Assembly (NCBI GenBank): GCA_026929865.2
Contig: CM049395.1
Span: forward strand, 15,764,001 to 15,828,000
Reading direction: 5' to 3'
Origin: Hyperoplus lanceolatus
Lineage: Eukaryota; Chordata; Actinopteri; Uranoscopiformes; Ammodytidae
Length of the DNA stretch: 64,000 nt
The notes beneath the pieces are model-generated. The model was given only the letters and a program-made list of their open reading frames with translations. It was not told the DNA's origin and did not search any database. This document shows, in pieces, positions 24,941 to 38,039 of this stretch. Every line of letters begins with the position of its first letter. Position 1 is the first letter of the stretch. The position numbers were made by a program, and so were the translations under genes.

Positions 24941-25045
24941 GAACATTCCTTCATCGTACAGTTTAACGATGGCAATGCGGAGGTGGTGTCCATGTGGGTT
25001 TGTCGCTGTCTGGAAGAGAGACGATCTCAGCAGGGACACGTCTGA
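24941..25045 (+). CDS. map2k5: map2k5 terminal coding exon with stop codon
   Basis: After the acceptor TTTTTTAG the exon reads EHSFIVQFNDGNAEVVSM, then WVCRCLEERRSQQGHV and TGA (25043-25045). This is the conserved MAP2K5 carboxy terminus (family: FIVQFNDGNAAVVSMWVCRALEERRSQQ), ending with a slightly different last few residues. It starts in phase 0, matching the ATG that ends the 582-627 exon. The 24.3-kb intron between the two is unusually long for a compact fish locus and is full of transposons. The 3' UTR follows; AATAAA-type signals occur at about 25975 and 27862, but which one is used cannot be told. Confidence 0.95.
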   Translation, partial: EHSFIVQFNDGNAEVVSMWVCRCLEERRSQQGHV

Positions 25046-28000
25046 CTGTACGCCAATGATGGACCCGGACATTTGATCATCCCAAAGCTCGAACACTTAT
25101 CAAAGCGTCAGGGTCAAGTACGTCCATACGAACTGTGCAAGTGACTTAATGTACATGGACAAAAATCACTAGATGTTGAATTACATTAAGTGAGTAATTC
25201 TCGCTTGAAGTATTTCTGCGTCGTATGCCATGACATTGAGGAGCGCACATCCTTTGAACTCTGCATCTGAATCTCTGCATCCAAAACTTGCAGAGAGATC
25301 TGCACTTTCTTTCCAACGTTAGTCTCCATCCGCTGCTTTCTTTGTCCCCTCGGTTTATGGTGTATACAGAAATGTAGTGAGCACCACGGTCTGATGGAAG
25401 AATAGAAATGATTTAAAGGATCATAATCAATTCAAAATGTTTGGAGGATAAGACTACAAGAGTTGTGCTCTGTTTCAATTATGGTATCTCAAATAACCGT
25501 CTTGTGCTTTACTGTTGACAGCCCTCGAGTGAATGTTAAGGTTTTTGCCTGTGAGTAACAGCCCATGTTTGTGCCTGTTTTTTTCCAGCGGTGTAATGTA
25601 TTACCTCAGCAGACTTAGGTTGTCACTTTCATAGACCTACCCCTTGTTTTTAATACCTAGATTAGAACATTTGCATCCAGTTATTCCCCTGTCTTGAGGT
25701 TGGGTTACAAACTTCATAAATAGTTGTAGTTGTTTATATGAACAACAAGCCTGCAGTATCATTGAGATCGAAGCAGCTCTGCAGTGTCACAGAGTGGAAT
25801 GAAATATTGACATGCATCTTTTTTTGGTTGTCAAGCTTACCGACCAAACAATTTATTGTTCACACTGATGGGGAGGAAAAACAAGGTTCCTCAACGTTTT
25901 AGCCAGTTTTTAGTGTCAATTTTTAGCTCGTTGTACATCGTTTATTTCCATTTGTGCAGACACGGCCGACGTTGAATAAACTGCCCGAGAGGAAATTGTG
26001 CTGAAGAAGTTTTCCACTTTCATTCCGAAGCTATTTGTTTTTCTTTAGAGAGAGAAATGTAACAAACCAAAACTCTTCCTCCTCTTCTTTTAATTTCAAG
26101 TTATTGTTTTATTCACTTTCTCACCAGTAAATCCTTATTTGGGCGATAAAGGTCATGTCCTAACTAAAACTTCTGTTATTTTATTGCTTTGCCTAATGAG
26201 ATCAGTTGATACAGTACTGTACAGTGAAAACATTATTGTTATGCACTTGGCGCGAAAGGGCATTGATTCCCCAAATGGTAAATTATATGGATTTATTTTG
26301 ACTGACTGAGGCAAAGAATGGGTTATGTGGCTAAAATGAATTGTTGAAGTGCAATTATATGCCAGAACTTCCACAAAGGCACAGTAAATGCAGCCTTCAG
26401 TGATATGATGTGTGCAGTGTTGTGAGGATAGCTGGAAATGAATGTAAAAGCAGTACATCATATCAACAGAAAAGGCGTAAAGCAACAGTTTACTATAAAT
26501 ATGATGAGTTGCTTCTTACACAGTACAGATTTCCATGTGCTTTTCTCTTTAACATTGGGGAAACACAAGTTTTGTACATTTAAATCACTGCCCTTGGACA
26601 TTTGTTGCTTGTAGAAAAATGTAACATTGGTTCATTTATAATTTGGGACTTGTTGTTTTTACACAACCATGCCTACAGTAGGTCAGTTTTAATGTTCTCA
26701 ATTTGTATTGCCAAGCATCTTATTACCAGAATGGGCTATTCATTTAGCATTTAGGCAACAATTCACTTTCCTTTAGAAGTGACCCTACTTTGGGCTGGAA
26801 ATGGAAGAAATACTGTATCTTTGGAGAAATCCTAAACTGTGTCCAAAATATGACAGTTCACCATGAAAGTGACATATGGTCATGGCATTACAGTCTATAG
26901 GGTGGAGTTTGGAAACGGCACCTACATCTGCTGCTAATTACTTAAATTAGTTTAACTGGTTACGATGTGTGGGGGGGACTTCTCACAGTGCCTTCAACTC
27001 GTTGTGCTCAGAACTCACTGAGACACACTTTCTCAGTCAATTTGATATGTGATCCCAGACCACATTAAAATATTATCTTATTGAATCCTTATCCATATCC
27101 AACATCCCATTGTTGTTATGTTGCTTAACACAGAGCACTGTGTTTGTGTTTGTTAATGGAAACCAGTGAACTGCACAACCAGTAGAAGTGCTTTGCATTG
27201 TGTCATGATCCCTCCACATCATCAGTGCCATTATTTGCTTCAGAAACATGGAAATGAGGCACAGCCTTTTATTTTGATGTACATCAATATACTTCAACTT
27301 AAACATTAATATTAATCTGTCAATAGGTGAATAGAACTCAACATGGATCTTTTCAAACTGTGAATAGAATATGTACTCTGCATTATACACCATATATATT
27401 GTAAATTATATTCATATGTCACCTTACATTAAGTTGGCCTTAAATGTAACTGAAGCTATCGATACTGAGCAGTCTAGTGAGATTAGAAGCTCACAATGAA
27501 TAGGCTACGGATGTTGATGTATTCTTGTAACTCAAATGAAACCAAAAAGAAAGAAAAACATTTCATGATGCAGAACAGGTGTACTCAAGGCATCTTTGAC
27601 TCGTGACTTGTGATATTTAAACATTGCACCTGCAGTAGTGGTGAGCATATTTATTTTTATTTTTTTACGTTTCAGCCTGCTTTTAACAGAGATCACCTCT
27701 TGTGACTCTTGCCATGTTATTATTCCTGCTTTAAAACACAAAGCGTTTTGTCAGTGATGGGACTCAGCAGAAATATAAGTGCTGTGATGTTACTGGATGA
27801 TTATGGGCTTTTTCTGTAATTACCTGTGTTGGCACATATTCCAACCAAAATGCACATGTATAATAAAAAAGACTATTGAACCATAATTTGTTTTGATTTT
27901 GTGTTGGTCACTTAACATTTCAGCTTTCAAAGCAAACTGCAACAAAAAAAAATCTGTATCTTTAGTGTGCATAAACACACTCAAACCTTGTGGAAAGCCT

Positions 28001-28370
28001 TCCCAGAAGAGTTGAAGCTGTTATAGCTGCAAAGGGTGGATGGAAGTCATATTAAACCCTATGGATTAAGAATGGGTTGTCACTTGCGACAACCCAACCT
28101 TGTTCATATGCCAGTCAAGGCAGGTGACAGAATACTTCTGGCAATATAGAGTGTATATATATGGTAGACTAGTAACACCTGTCAATTTAACTGAACAGCA
28201 AAACAAACTGAAGCCTCTAAGATTTATCAAGCTAGTTTTAGCTTGGTTTACCAAATAAACTGGCAGAATAAAGTACATACAGCCAGCTTAATGGTGTTTT
28301 GTATATATTAAATAACAGATGTTTGTTTATCAATTCCACATTTTTATTTTCCGGTAATCAATTGTTAAAA
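25046..28370. other. map2k5 3' UTR and map2k5-skor1 intergenic DNA
   Basis: AT-rich, low in repeats, no coding exon. AATAAA-type signals at 25975 and 27862 may end the map2k5 transcript. Confidence 0.5.
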
Positions 28371-28379
28371 CAAATAAAA

Positions 28380-28775
28380 CAAATTATTTGCCAACTTTTG
28401 TATGTGCAAAGGTTTGTGAACCCTGAGCTGCATTGCTTAAATCGAGCAGGTAAACACAATGAGAAATCTTTAGGGAAGAAATTGGGCAGCGCTAGATAAA
28501 ACAGAGATTCGTAATCTGCCTACCACCAAAAGAACCTTCTCCCAAGTGAAGAATGGTGGTAGGAAATGGTCTGCAAATCACTAGATGTAATGTTTGGGTT
28601 GGCCTTTACCAGAAAGGCCTTTTCTTGTGGCGCTTGTGGATATTTTTGAAGGAAGTCCACTTCTAGGCAGACGTTCAGTCTTAAAGCTTAATGCTTAAGA
28701 ATTAATAATGATTAAACTCAATTAAAATCCAAAAGGCTCAATGGGTTCATATACTTTCAAGTAGCACTGTATATA
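28380..28775. mobile_element. decayed Tc1-like remnant
   Basis: The stretch from GCAAAGGTTTGTGAACCC to TACTTTCAAGTAGCACTGTATATAG resembles Tc1-type ends and their subterminal region. No protein is left. Low-confidence call from resemblance. Confidence 0.4.
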
Positions 28776-30752
28776 GTTTGACATTTGCATGAATTGGCAT
28801 AGAATGACCCAAACCTGTTAGCACCTTGCTGTCCCGAGTTCAATTACAATTTGCATTTCATAATTAATCTTAGTCAACCTTTAATTTAATTAACGTCAGC
28901 CTTATTCTTGTTTATTAATTTGTTCATTAACCTGTCATAAGTGGTTCAAATTACACATATATATAGTCCCGTTAGAAGACGATTTCCCATTTAAAAGCAT
29001 CAAGGGCGCCCAGTGTTTTCTCTTTTAACAGGTTCACGTGAGTAGGTGTGTTACTATTAACTCTGTACATGACTGAACATGAAACCCTCCCAAACCTTCA
29101 GCACCTGATGTTGAACTCCAGTACATCTCAAAAGGTAAGTGCATACATATTTACCATCAGTTAGATGAGTACAGTATATGAAAGGAGCTAAAGTAAAAGA
29201 ACGAAAACAGAACTTCAACCTCTAAAACATGGTTTACTTGCAGTCCATTCATTTAACCAAACCCTCCATTCATTCATCCCCTAAACTGCTTCATGTGCGG
29301 AACTGGACCTTTTTAAAATGACCCTGATAATGTCCTGATGATGATTCATTCTTAAAGGTTTTTATAATTAATTTTGGGAATTCCACAGCTACCAAAATAC
29401 GCCAGGTAAATACACAATTTAAAGTCTTTTACGTAAAAAAAGAAAAGAAAATGAAGATTGATTTATGTGGCTAATCAAAAACTATGGAGAGTAATATTGA
29501 TTAATGTGTTCTTAAAACAGCTGCTAAGTAAAATTAATAGATCGGGTGAAAAACAATATTTGATTAAAACTGGCTTCCTGAGTTGACAAGAAAATCAGCT
29601 CTAAACAACCAAATTCTGTTGGTTACAGAGAGGTCTTGTGGTTAATTACTGCATTTTACTCTCAAATCTCTCTTCTCTTTTGTCATGAGCATTGAGCAGT
29701 TGCAATTTTAAAAATATCAGGTTAATGGCTCCAAATGATTTTCTATAGCTGTCACTATAAAATCAAATTAACAAATCTCGTATTTTGTCCTCACCTCTTT
29801 GGGCTTCCATACAGAGTGCTGGCCTTCACAGCTTTATTGTGTTACTTACTGTTAGCGATACTTTGTTATTCAATCATCCAAGTCATTTATACAAGTTTCG
29901 ATTTGACTGCTGCTTCACATGTTTTGATGGTAAGATTGATTTGACCATTGTGCAGCTTTGTGGAACACAGAAAAGCTGTGAAGGCCTTTTCAGGACCCTG
30001 ACACACACCTAAGCAACATTGAACCAGTCAGTTCTGCTCTGTATTGTATGCATTATCAATGTTTTAAAATGGCGCCTCAGAAAGTTTGGATTTCAAAGCT
30101 CCTTCTATACTTTTATGATCATACAGAAGTGAATGCCTCTCTTTAGTTGATCTTTAAATGAAAGCCGGGTCAAGAAAAAAGATTTTTTGATTGAGGTTAC
30201 CTTCGCTGATTCTCCTCCTGTGACAGATACTTTACCTGCTATTTGACCCCTTTCACGCTGCAATGTGCAAACCAATAATTCTTCTGAGGGACACCAAAAG
30301 AGGTGATACAACGGATACACAAAATGAGCCAGAATACCGCTTGTCCTTGTATTTCTTTTTCCTTCCTTTTTTTAAATGACAAGAATCTCCTGTGGGTAAG
30401 GTAACGGTCTCTATACTGTTTGAACCTTGAGCCACCAACGTCCCAGAAAAGTGTTTGTGAAAGTTTATTAGAGGTTGGGAAGTTCAGGGTTGACTCCATA
30501 GTGCACAGCGAACACTTCAGTGAGGCTGCAGCCAGGCAGGAAATCATTTAGCTTTTGTCACATTTACTGTATCCTAAAAAGAAAAAAAAATACAACGTTG
30601 CACACACACTGCCTGATCAATAAGATGGTTGTCTTAAAGTATCGACCTATAAGATGCTGCATGTTGCCAAGAAAAGCCTCTTCAAAAGTTGGTAAGGCAC
30701 TGCCAAGCTCTTTAAAATTGAATGTTTTTAAAGCCGTTTAAACTGACAATAT
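28776..30752. other. map2k5-skor1 intergenic DNA
   Basis: AT-rich with TTAATTAA-like homeodomain-type motifs at 28855-28950. No gene or element termini recognised. Confidence 0.5.
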
Positions 30753-30756
30753 TTAA

Positions 30757-31072
30757 GGGTGGAGTCAGCTATTCTGGAGAATGCTTGTTGTTCAAATAAT
30801 GTTTTGTCAAAATCAGTGAATATCTCTTTATGATCCGCTACCTGTACGTACTGTGTGTGCGCATGTTGTTCGCTACGGACCGGTGGTCACATTTTTGTTT
30901 AAATACCCTTTGTTTACAAATCCATTTAGCAAGCCTAGGCTGTGTATTAATACCAGCTTTTCTTTCAGCGCACACACAGCACAGACAGGTAGCAGGTCAT
31001 GAGGAGATATTCACGGATTTTGAAAAATTGATTTTGTCATCAAGTTGTCTCCAGAATCACTGACTCCACCTT
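30757..31072. mobile_element. short TIR MITE (GGTGGAGTCAG family), copy 1
   Basis: GGGTGGAGTCAGCTATTCTG at the left and its inverse (CCAGAATCACTGACTCCACC) at the right bound 316 bp next to TTAA (30753-30756) and TTGA. A second left end of the same family is at 44760. Confidence 0.75.
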
Positions 31073-31706
31073 TGAGTCTCACATTCGGTGTGTTTATCTT
31101 AAAATGCTGAGGATTCCTTGCTGATAATTTGTCTTACATGCAATCTGAACTGTATGCTACTACCAGAGAACCTGAACAAGTAACGTGTGTTTTAAAAGCT
31201 GCTGTGTTATGTTTCTTTGCATCACAGGTCCTTCTTGCTGTGAATGTCAGCAAACAAGTAGCACACTTTGAAATGGAATACAATCGGTTAATTAGCAACA
31301 AAAACTTTTACAATTGCTTTATTGCTTTACCAGGAAAGGACATAGCCTAATATTGATCCAAATGGGAGCAAAACCCCTCAGGGAAGCAAAATGCTTACAT
31401 CAGTATGTTAACATGCTCGAAGTGACTATGTTAACATCCTGGTGTTATTATGCCTATTATATTATTATTATAGCCTACCATGCTAGCATTGTGTTATTAG
31501 CATTTAAAAACAAAGTACAGCTTATAGGCTGATGGGAATGTCGTTAGTTTTGAGGGTTATTTCTTTGGTCAAAAATGTAAATGTTGACCTGATGGATAAA
31601 AACTCAGAAAATTACAATTATTAATGTGCAGAACATTAATGTCTGCAGCCAATGTCATGGCAATCCAACTGGTAGTTCATAAATTACGCTCAAAAAACGT
31701 AGGCCT

Positions 31707-31871
31707 TGGGGGCTCCCGTAGCTCAATGGGCAGGGCGTCCACCCCGGGCCAAGGCCCCGCAGCAGACCCGGGTTCCAATCCCGCCCGGGTCAGTTCTCTG
31801 CTTGTCCTCTCCTCTTTGCCCCATTTCAACACTGTCTCTCCAATCTGTCTAATAAAGCAAACATGCCCAAA
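31707..31871 (+). mobile_element. tRNA-derived SINE
   Basis: The head resembles a tRNA with an A box (TAGCTCAATGG, about 31719) and a B box (GGTTCCAATCC, about 31770), followed by a non-tRNA body and an AATAAAGC-like tail. It is flanked by near-identical repeats around AACGTAGGCCT (31692-31706) and AATGTAGGCCT (about 31873-31886), which fit a target-site duplication. The body and tail make it a SINE rather than a tRNA gene. Confidence 0.8.
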
Positions 31872-32287
31872 ACAAAATGTAGGCCTATACTTGTTGCCCA
31901 GCAAACGTTTGTTTTCAACTAAAGTCGTGTGGCCTTTATTCTGTCCTTAGATCGTTTTGAATCATTGTGAGTAAGGTGTGGACTTCATCACTCCAACTCC
32001 GATGATGCACAGCAACGTATAGCCAATCACAAACCGGTGAGTGTCCTATAAACCGTTTGAGTGCACTCCTTTGTTTCTTTTCTAAGGATGGACATTTCAG
32101 TTTTAGTTGGTTCAACAGTACCATCCAAATTTAAATATCTCAACAACTGTTGGATGGATCGCTTTGATTATGGTCCTCAATGGATGAATCCTTAAGACTT
32201 TGGTGGTTCTTACACGTCTCCTACACCAGGGCATGTGAGAAGGTTACTGTTTGAAATGTTAACTTTGCCTTTAATGTGGACCAACAC

Positions 32288-32906
32288 GAGGTTTGTAGCA
32301 AAGGCTGACAACACTCAGAATCTGAAATTAGGCTTGTTTTGTTTTTTTCTTTTTACGTTCTCCTTTAACCCTAGAACATTAACCTCGGGGGATTTTATCT
32401 AACGTTAGTGTTCTATGTTAAAAGCTATAGTGAATGGCTTCTGTCGCCCCCATGAGGAATTCTGAGTAATTACAACAACACTGTCATGCGCATCTACACA
32501 AGGAATGCCTTTGGTGATCGCGCATGTATTTTATACCTTCTGCTGTACATCCAGGTTTTTTCTTAGCAGTAGAATCAACAACTGAATCATTTTGCGGGTG
32601 ATTCTCAAGCTCCTGTGCCAGTGTCGGGCGACACCAGTTTGTAAATGCTGCCATACTGAAACATACAGAGAGAGTTTTGTGGAGCTGATATATAGGCTTA
32701 ATCAACTTTGTGTAAACACATTTGGTGATGGCTTGGATGTAACTGACATTCATTTGTATGAAAAAGTTACACACTATAGCTTTAACTATGCCCATTGTGT
32801 GGGTAAAACATTACATGAGGTTGTAGCAAAGGCTGATAACACTCAGTAGCTGAAAATAAATTAGGTTTGTTTAAGTTTTTTCTTTGTAGTTTACCTTCTC
32901 CTTTAA
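32288..32906. repeat. direct repeat pair flanking a MITE
   Basis: A segment of about 90 bp (TTGTAGCAAAGGCTGA-AACACTCAG...CTCCTTTAA) occurs at 32288-32375 and again at 32817-32906, on either side of the MITE at 32422-32781. Probably parts of one composite repeat. Confidence 0.65.
32422..32781. mobile_element. TTAA-flanked MITE (AAGCTATAG ends)
   Basis: AAGCTATAGTG at the left and CACTATAGCT at the right are inverted and flanked by TTAA (32418-32421 and 32782-32785). At 360 bp it is non-coding, with the interior CTGTCGCCCCCATGAGGAAT common to this fish family. Confidence 0.82.
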
Positions 32907-33059
32907 GATGAAGGATTCATTTTGTCATTGCTTTCTTAATCAGACAGAGTGAATTAGCCAGTAGGGTGAAAGCACAATACAATACAGAAGAAATTAATTT
33001 TAACACTGAAATGAATTGAACAGCCACGAATTTGGTGTTTTTAGCCAACTGCAGTTGGA

Positions 33060-33310
33060 TAGTTGGGCTGGGTGTGAGTCAGAAGCGCCTCAGTAAAAGC
33101 TCTTGTTGTGTCAGGTGCCCATTTAGCTCATTGCATTAAGTCAAGACGTCGTGTAACATGATAGAGCTGACATGATAAGTTGACTGCCGATCACGCGAGT
33201 TGATTTAACTAAACTGCGGTCCTGCTGGGAACAGAGATAATGATCAGTCAGTCCAGCAACTGACATGTGTTGTGACAGCCGCTGCCTGCCGCAAAGTGGC
33301 ATGTACATTG
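33060..33310. promoter_or_regulatory. candidate conserved non-coding element, skor1 upstream
   Basis: A block of balanced base composition without repeats in an AT-rich flank (CATTTAGCTCATTGCATTAA, GATAATGATCAGTCAG). Developmental genes such as skor1 usually have such elements upstream. Conservation cannot be tested here. Confidence 0.3.
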
Positions 33311-33379
33311 TGGCATCAGATGATCTATGGCAGTGCTTGGCGTTGACCTATAGTGATAATATGTCTGGGATGAGAATGT

Positions 33380-33870
33380 GGATGCTGTGTGATCTCATCT
33401 GGCGGTCCTCTCCCCGGGATATTGACCGCGCTTTGTTTGGAGATGCGTCTTCATTTTCTGGCAGCCCGGGACCTTCATTTTCCCAAATTCCTACCGAGCT
33501 GCGTCTGCGCTTTGTATCGGCCGATGACCTTTTTTCCAGAGCAGTCGGACTTGATTAGCACATCAGGGGCGGGACAATGAGTGGCCACCCCTGTACACAG
33601 CTATTACCCAGATCCCTTTATCAATGTCCTGTAATTAAAATGTCACCCTTTAATTTTCGAGCCGTTCCTTTCCTCTCGGCGGAATCTAAAAGTGCAATCG
33701 AAGTGCTCTTTTCACTGAGAAGGAAAAAAACTAAAAAGGATACAGAGAAAGCGTTTATGTGAGCCGAGCAGCGAGGGATCAATATGCGCTTTAGTCCAAG
33801 AGGAGGATTGATTGATCTCTAAAATGGGATTTATAGGGGTCATGGTTTTAAAGGGTGCTGATACAACTGT
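33380..33870. promoter_or_regulatory. candidate conserved non-coding element cluster
   Basis: A stretch of about 490 bp, unique and not AT-biased, with dense motif-like words (CCTTTATCAATGTCCTGTAA, GATTAGCACATCAGG, GATTGATTGATC) and no long frames. It looks like regulatory DNA. Inference only. Confidence 0.35.
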
Positions 33871-34839
33871 TAATTATAAAACATTTGTCCTCAATTGCTG
33901 CTGTTATTAAACCTGTCTTGATTGAGGCGGGCTAGATTTATCTTTTGAACATCATATGACAAAATGCTCGTGTTGGGGATGTGAACCCAGGAAAATATGA
34001 TCGCGCTTCAGCACATATATTCATATATTCACTCACACAACTGCTTGTTTTATAGTTCTAGTTGTTATGTTGTTGATGTTTTGGATACCTACGGTTTTAT
34101 ATAGCCTACCTTTTGTTTCCTGCAGTGAACGTTTACGAAAAAGCCCTTGTCCCCATTATCTATTATCCACATGTTTAAATTGTACAATAATTTGTATAAT
34201 AATGTATGAGATAAGAGTAGGCCTATTGAACATGAAGTTGCTGATGAGCAATAATAAATCAAATAGACATTCATATAAAGGATCTGAAGTTATATCATCC
34301 CTTAAAGCACGATATCTGCATTTAAACAACGCAGCTATATTTGAGAACATATTAATGATAACATAAAATGTGTGTAAGTGAAGCAAGGTTATAACAGCAT
34401 TGAAAAGAATAGGCAAATACAACGTAAAACTTAACACAATAAAAACATGTCTTAATTGTGTAGGTATGTAATTATTAGGAATAAATCTGGAGCACAGCCC
34501 ACAAAATAAAAATAATTAAAGGCTCATTAAGGAACAGTAAGCTGCACGAGGACTTCCCACCTGATGTAGCCTATTTAGTCATATATTTTAATTTTTTAAA
34601 TGTTTTTTTTAATAATAGAAAACTGTCTCTCTGGACATGTCTGCACATGTGCACACATTCCCCCATGGCAAAATAAAATGTACAATCTCCAAATGTAAAT
34701 CAAACGCCTTTTAAACCTTGTTTCCAAAGAAGAATGAACAAACTGCCTTGTTAAATAATCCATCAGGTCTGGGTTCACCTGGTGAGCTGGGACTCCTAAT
34801 GACCTAAACCTGAAGCGCATAAATGTTTCAGGTTAGAAG

Positions 34840-35180
34840 GTTTGTTTAAACAATTGGGCGCATATCAATGAGGCCCGGGTAATTTGTATCCAACGGTAAT
34901 AATAAAGAGCTCGCCTAAAATTACCGCTGAAATGTCTAATTAAAAACTCCTCGCTGCTGATCCAGCCACGTCAGCTCACGTTTCCCCCGGAATATGCAGC
35001 GACAATAGGCTGCATTCAAGTCGGCGGTCTAAATAATTAAAAAGAAAGGAATAATTACAGTATACAATTGTAATTATTGTCGGGGGCTGCAGGGGAAGCC
35101 TCTGCATGGTGAAAGAGGAGAGGATGCGCTTAGGATCGGGTTCAGATGCATCAATATTGCAGGGAGGTAAAACTGGCGAG
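34840..35180. promoter_or_regulatory. candidate conserved non-coding element with homeodomain-like sites
   Basis: Unique block containing several TAATTA/TAAT motifs (CTAATTAAAAAC, AAATAATTAAAA, CAATTGTAATTATTG), a near-palindromic ACAATTGTAATTATTGT and G+C-rich patches. This mixture is typical of neural enhancers but is not proof. Confidence 0.35.
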
Positions 35181-36775
35181 CTCAGGCTGCACACAAGGCT
35201 GATGATGCTTCACACACACTCTATACACTCCCCTAACACACACTTTATAACATCCCCTAAATAACGCACACATAAACTCCCTCACACACACTCCAGTATG
35301 TTCGGGTTAGTTTACCTGCTGCAGTGACACGTGTGGTTATTATCAGACATAAACTGTCCAAAAGCTTACCTGACCATTTGTTTGGTTTCTCTTGTCTGTT
35401 TCTTTTTCATTTTCTAAAAATACCTATTTGGTTGTTTATGTATTCAGGGTAACTTACTGTCCATGAAGAGCATAACTCCTGAGCTAATTCTTAAGATCAT
35501 GTAAGGACACTTATGGTTTTATTGTTATTTTCCTGTATTGTATCTCTTAGCCCTCCTCTTCCCTTCCCCAAGTGGATTCTGTCCACATATAAATAAGAAC
35601 TTATTATTCTTAATGCCTGTTGAAGTACAGGTGAAACAAATACATTGTCAACAAATTCCTTGAGCAGACCAAAAACAACAGTGATCTACCATCACCCACA
35701 AGTGTCCCATTGGTTCCTATGTGCACCTGAACGGGTGACAAATACATACTTATTTTAAATAAAAAATGTATTTCCAGAAACATCAGGGCACTGTAGCGTA
35801 AAGCAAATGATACTCTAGGAAATGGTGGATTTTATGAGGACTATTTTCCGGATTAATACTGTGCTATAGGAGCATGTCACCCATGTGCAGCGAATATCTG
35901 CTTTGTTTGTTGTTATGAGGATGATGTCACTCAAAAGAAGATGGGGAACTCCAACACACTTTCAGATATTATTTCGTATGGTCTGAGACTGAGATATTTC
36001 TTTAAGGTCAGTGATGTGCACCCTCATTTTAACATAATTATGACTTAAATCAAATGACAGCCATGTGTGTTATAAATAATAACTGAACCACATACTGTAT
36101 CCCCCTGGCCCTTGTAAACATGTTAGAATGGGCATCAGATGTTCCTCAGTGTTTGTGAAGAAGCTGATGGATAGAAAACACTGTAACCTGACCAATGCTG
36201 GATTTTTAAGGTTGATACAGATACTGATATTTGACAGTTAATAAAGTCAGGATATGAGGCATTTTTTTAAACACTGCACCATACAAACATTACATTAAAA
36301 AGAATTGTAATTAATATTTTTTTTTTCAAGAATCCATGACCTATTTGTTCTTAATGGGACATGTTTACAACTGTAAGATAAACCTGTCAGTACTCTTTGA
36401 TATCATATGGGCTTAGACTGATATATCTGCAATGTCTGCCAGGTGTATCGGTCTAGTTCTAGTTACAGGATGGAGGTGAGTTAGAGAGAAAACCTATTTT
36501 AGGATTTATGTCATAGAGAATCTTGCCTGAACCTTCATTGACATTTATTTAGAAAAGCTTCACAGTGAAGTCTGATTGTTCACATTTCTCTGTACACATT
36601 TGGTTTATTGCCAAACATTGTCTGGGTATCTGTGTGTCCACCTGATGCAGATATGGAAGGGACATAGCGTGGTTAAGCGACAAGCCATTGAGCCAGTTAT
36701 TAATAATGAATGAAGGTCTTTAAGGCGTGACTGGCACCATTTAAACACTGACATTATATAGGCATAGCTTTCTTC

Positions 36776-36899
<124 letters not shown>

Positions 36900-37059
36900 G
36901 GACTCAGTCTGTCCTGAGGCATCATCTCACTCCGTAATAAATAAACATTTTAATTAATTTAATTTCCAAATCATTTAACGCACAAACAAAATATTCAAAA
37001 TTCAAGACATTATTTTTTGTTTTGTTTTTTTTAGTCCTTCATTTCTTCTTTTCATACTT

Positions 37060-37215
37060 CCCTTTCATCGCCCGGGCCTCCGATTGATTTGCGTGGCCGC
37101 TGTGGAAGCCTAACAGATGGTCGTGTAACTTGATAAATGAGCCCTTTGCCTTCAGTCATTCGTGTTGCCCTCCGAAGTGCCACTCGCGATGCTTCTTGTT
37201 TCTCAGCTCGCCCCC
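37060..37215. promoter_or_regulatory. candidate conserved non-coding element near skor1
   Basis: Short unique block with balanced composition (CCGATTGATTTGCGTGGCCG, GTGTAACTTGATAAATGAGC), 1.7 kb upstream of the skor1 ATG. Inference from composition and position. Confidence 0.3.
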
Positions 37216-37518
37216 GCTGCGGCTGGAAACAATACACGATGTGAACGACTACAGCTGAACTGATGCTTTAAAACACACTATGTGCATGAGCAGTTATAGA
37301 TCAGTAATGGTTTTCCAATGTGGGGTTCGGGGTCCCCCTAGAGGGTCCAAGGGAGGGGTGGGTGGGGGGTCACAAATATTACTTTTAGTGCGTATTTTTG
37401 ATATGTTGTTCTCCCTTTTTCTTAAATATATGTAGCCTTATAACAAATATATAAATTAACTTGGTACTTAGAGGCATTGTATTTCTCAACTTGGGGTCAG
37501 CCGGCGTATGACAGATAT

Positions 37519-37524
37519 GGAGAG

Positions 37525-37583
<59 letters not shown>
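37519..37583. repeat. (GA)n microsatellite
   Basis: About 32 GA units with one interruption near the start. Confidence 0.97.
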
Positions 37584-37586
<3 letters not shown>

Positions 37587-38039
37587 CCATGTGATTCCTG
37601 TCTACACGCCATTCACCTCCCCGGGATCTTACGGGATGGAGGTGCTGTCTGCGTCTGCCTGCGCCGAAATAAACTGAAATAAGGACACCAGCTCAGTTTC
37701 TTCTGTCAGATACTTTGGTTGTGGAATAGACCCGCACTGGACTCACCTGGCCTGCATTAACATTTAAACATTCATATTAACTGTATATTTTATTTTTGCA
37801 TCCCAAACCCTGTTGGGAGGAGTCGTCTTTTTAGGAGAGAAAGGTATGTTGTTTTTTCATTAAATTAATATTTGACCCATAACTATGGATTATCTTGCAG
37901 TTGCTCTTTGAATTTGTTTGACCTTGTATTTTGCCTGCACGATTATGTTTTTTCTCGTAACATTCTAGTTAATCAATCCCTCTAAAGTAGGCTAGTTTTT
38001 AAATCATTTCACTTCAGGTTGTTAAAATGAGCAGGTGCT

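Noticed and set aside
31707-31790. Possible tRNA gene
   Set aside because: A and B boxes are present, but the body, AATAAAGC-like tail and flanking duplications mark a SINE.
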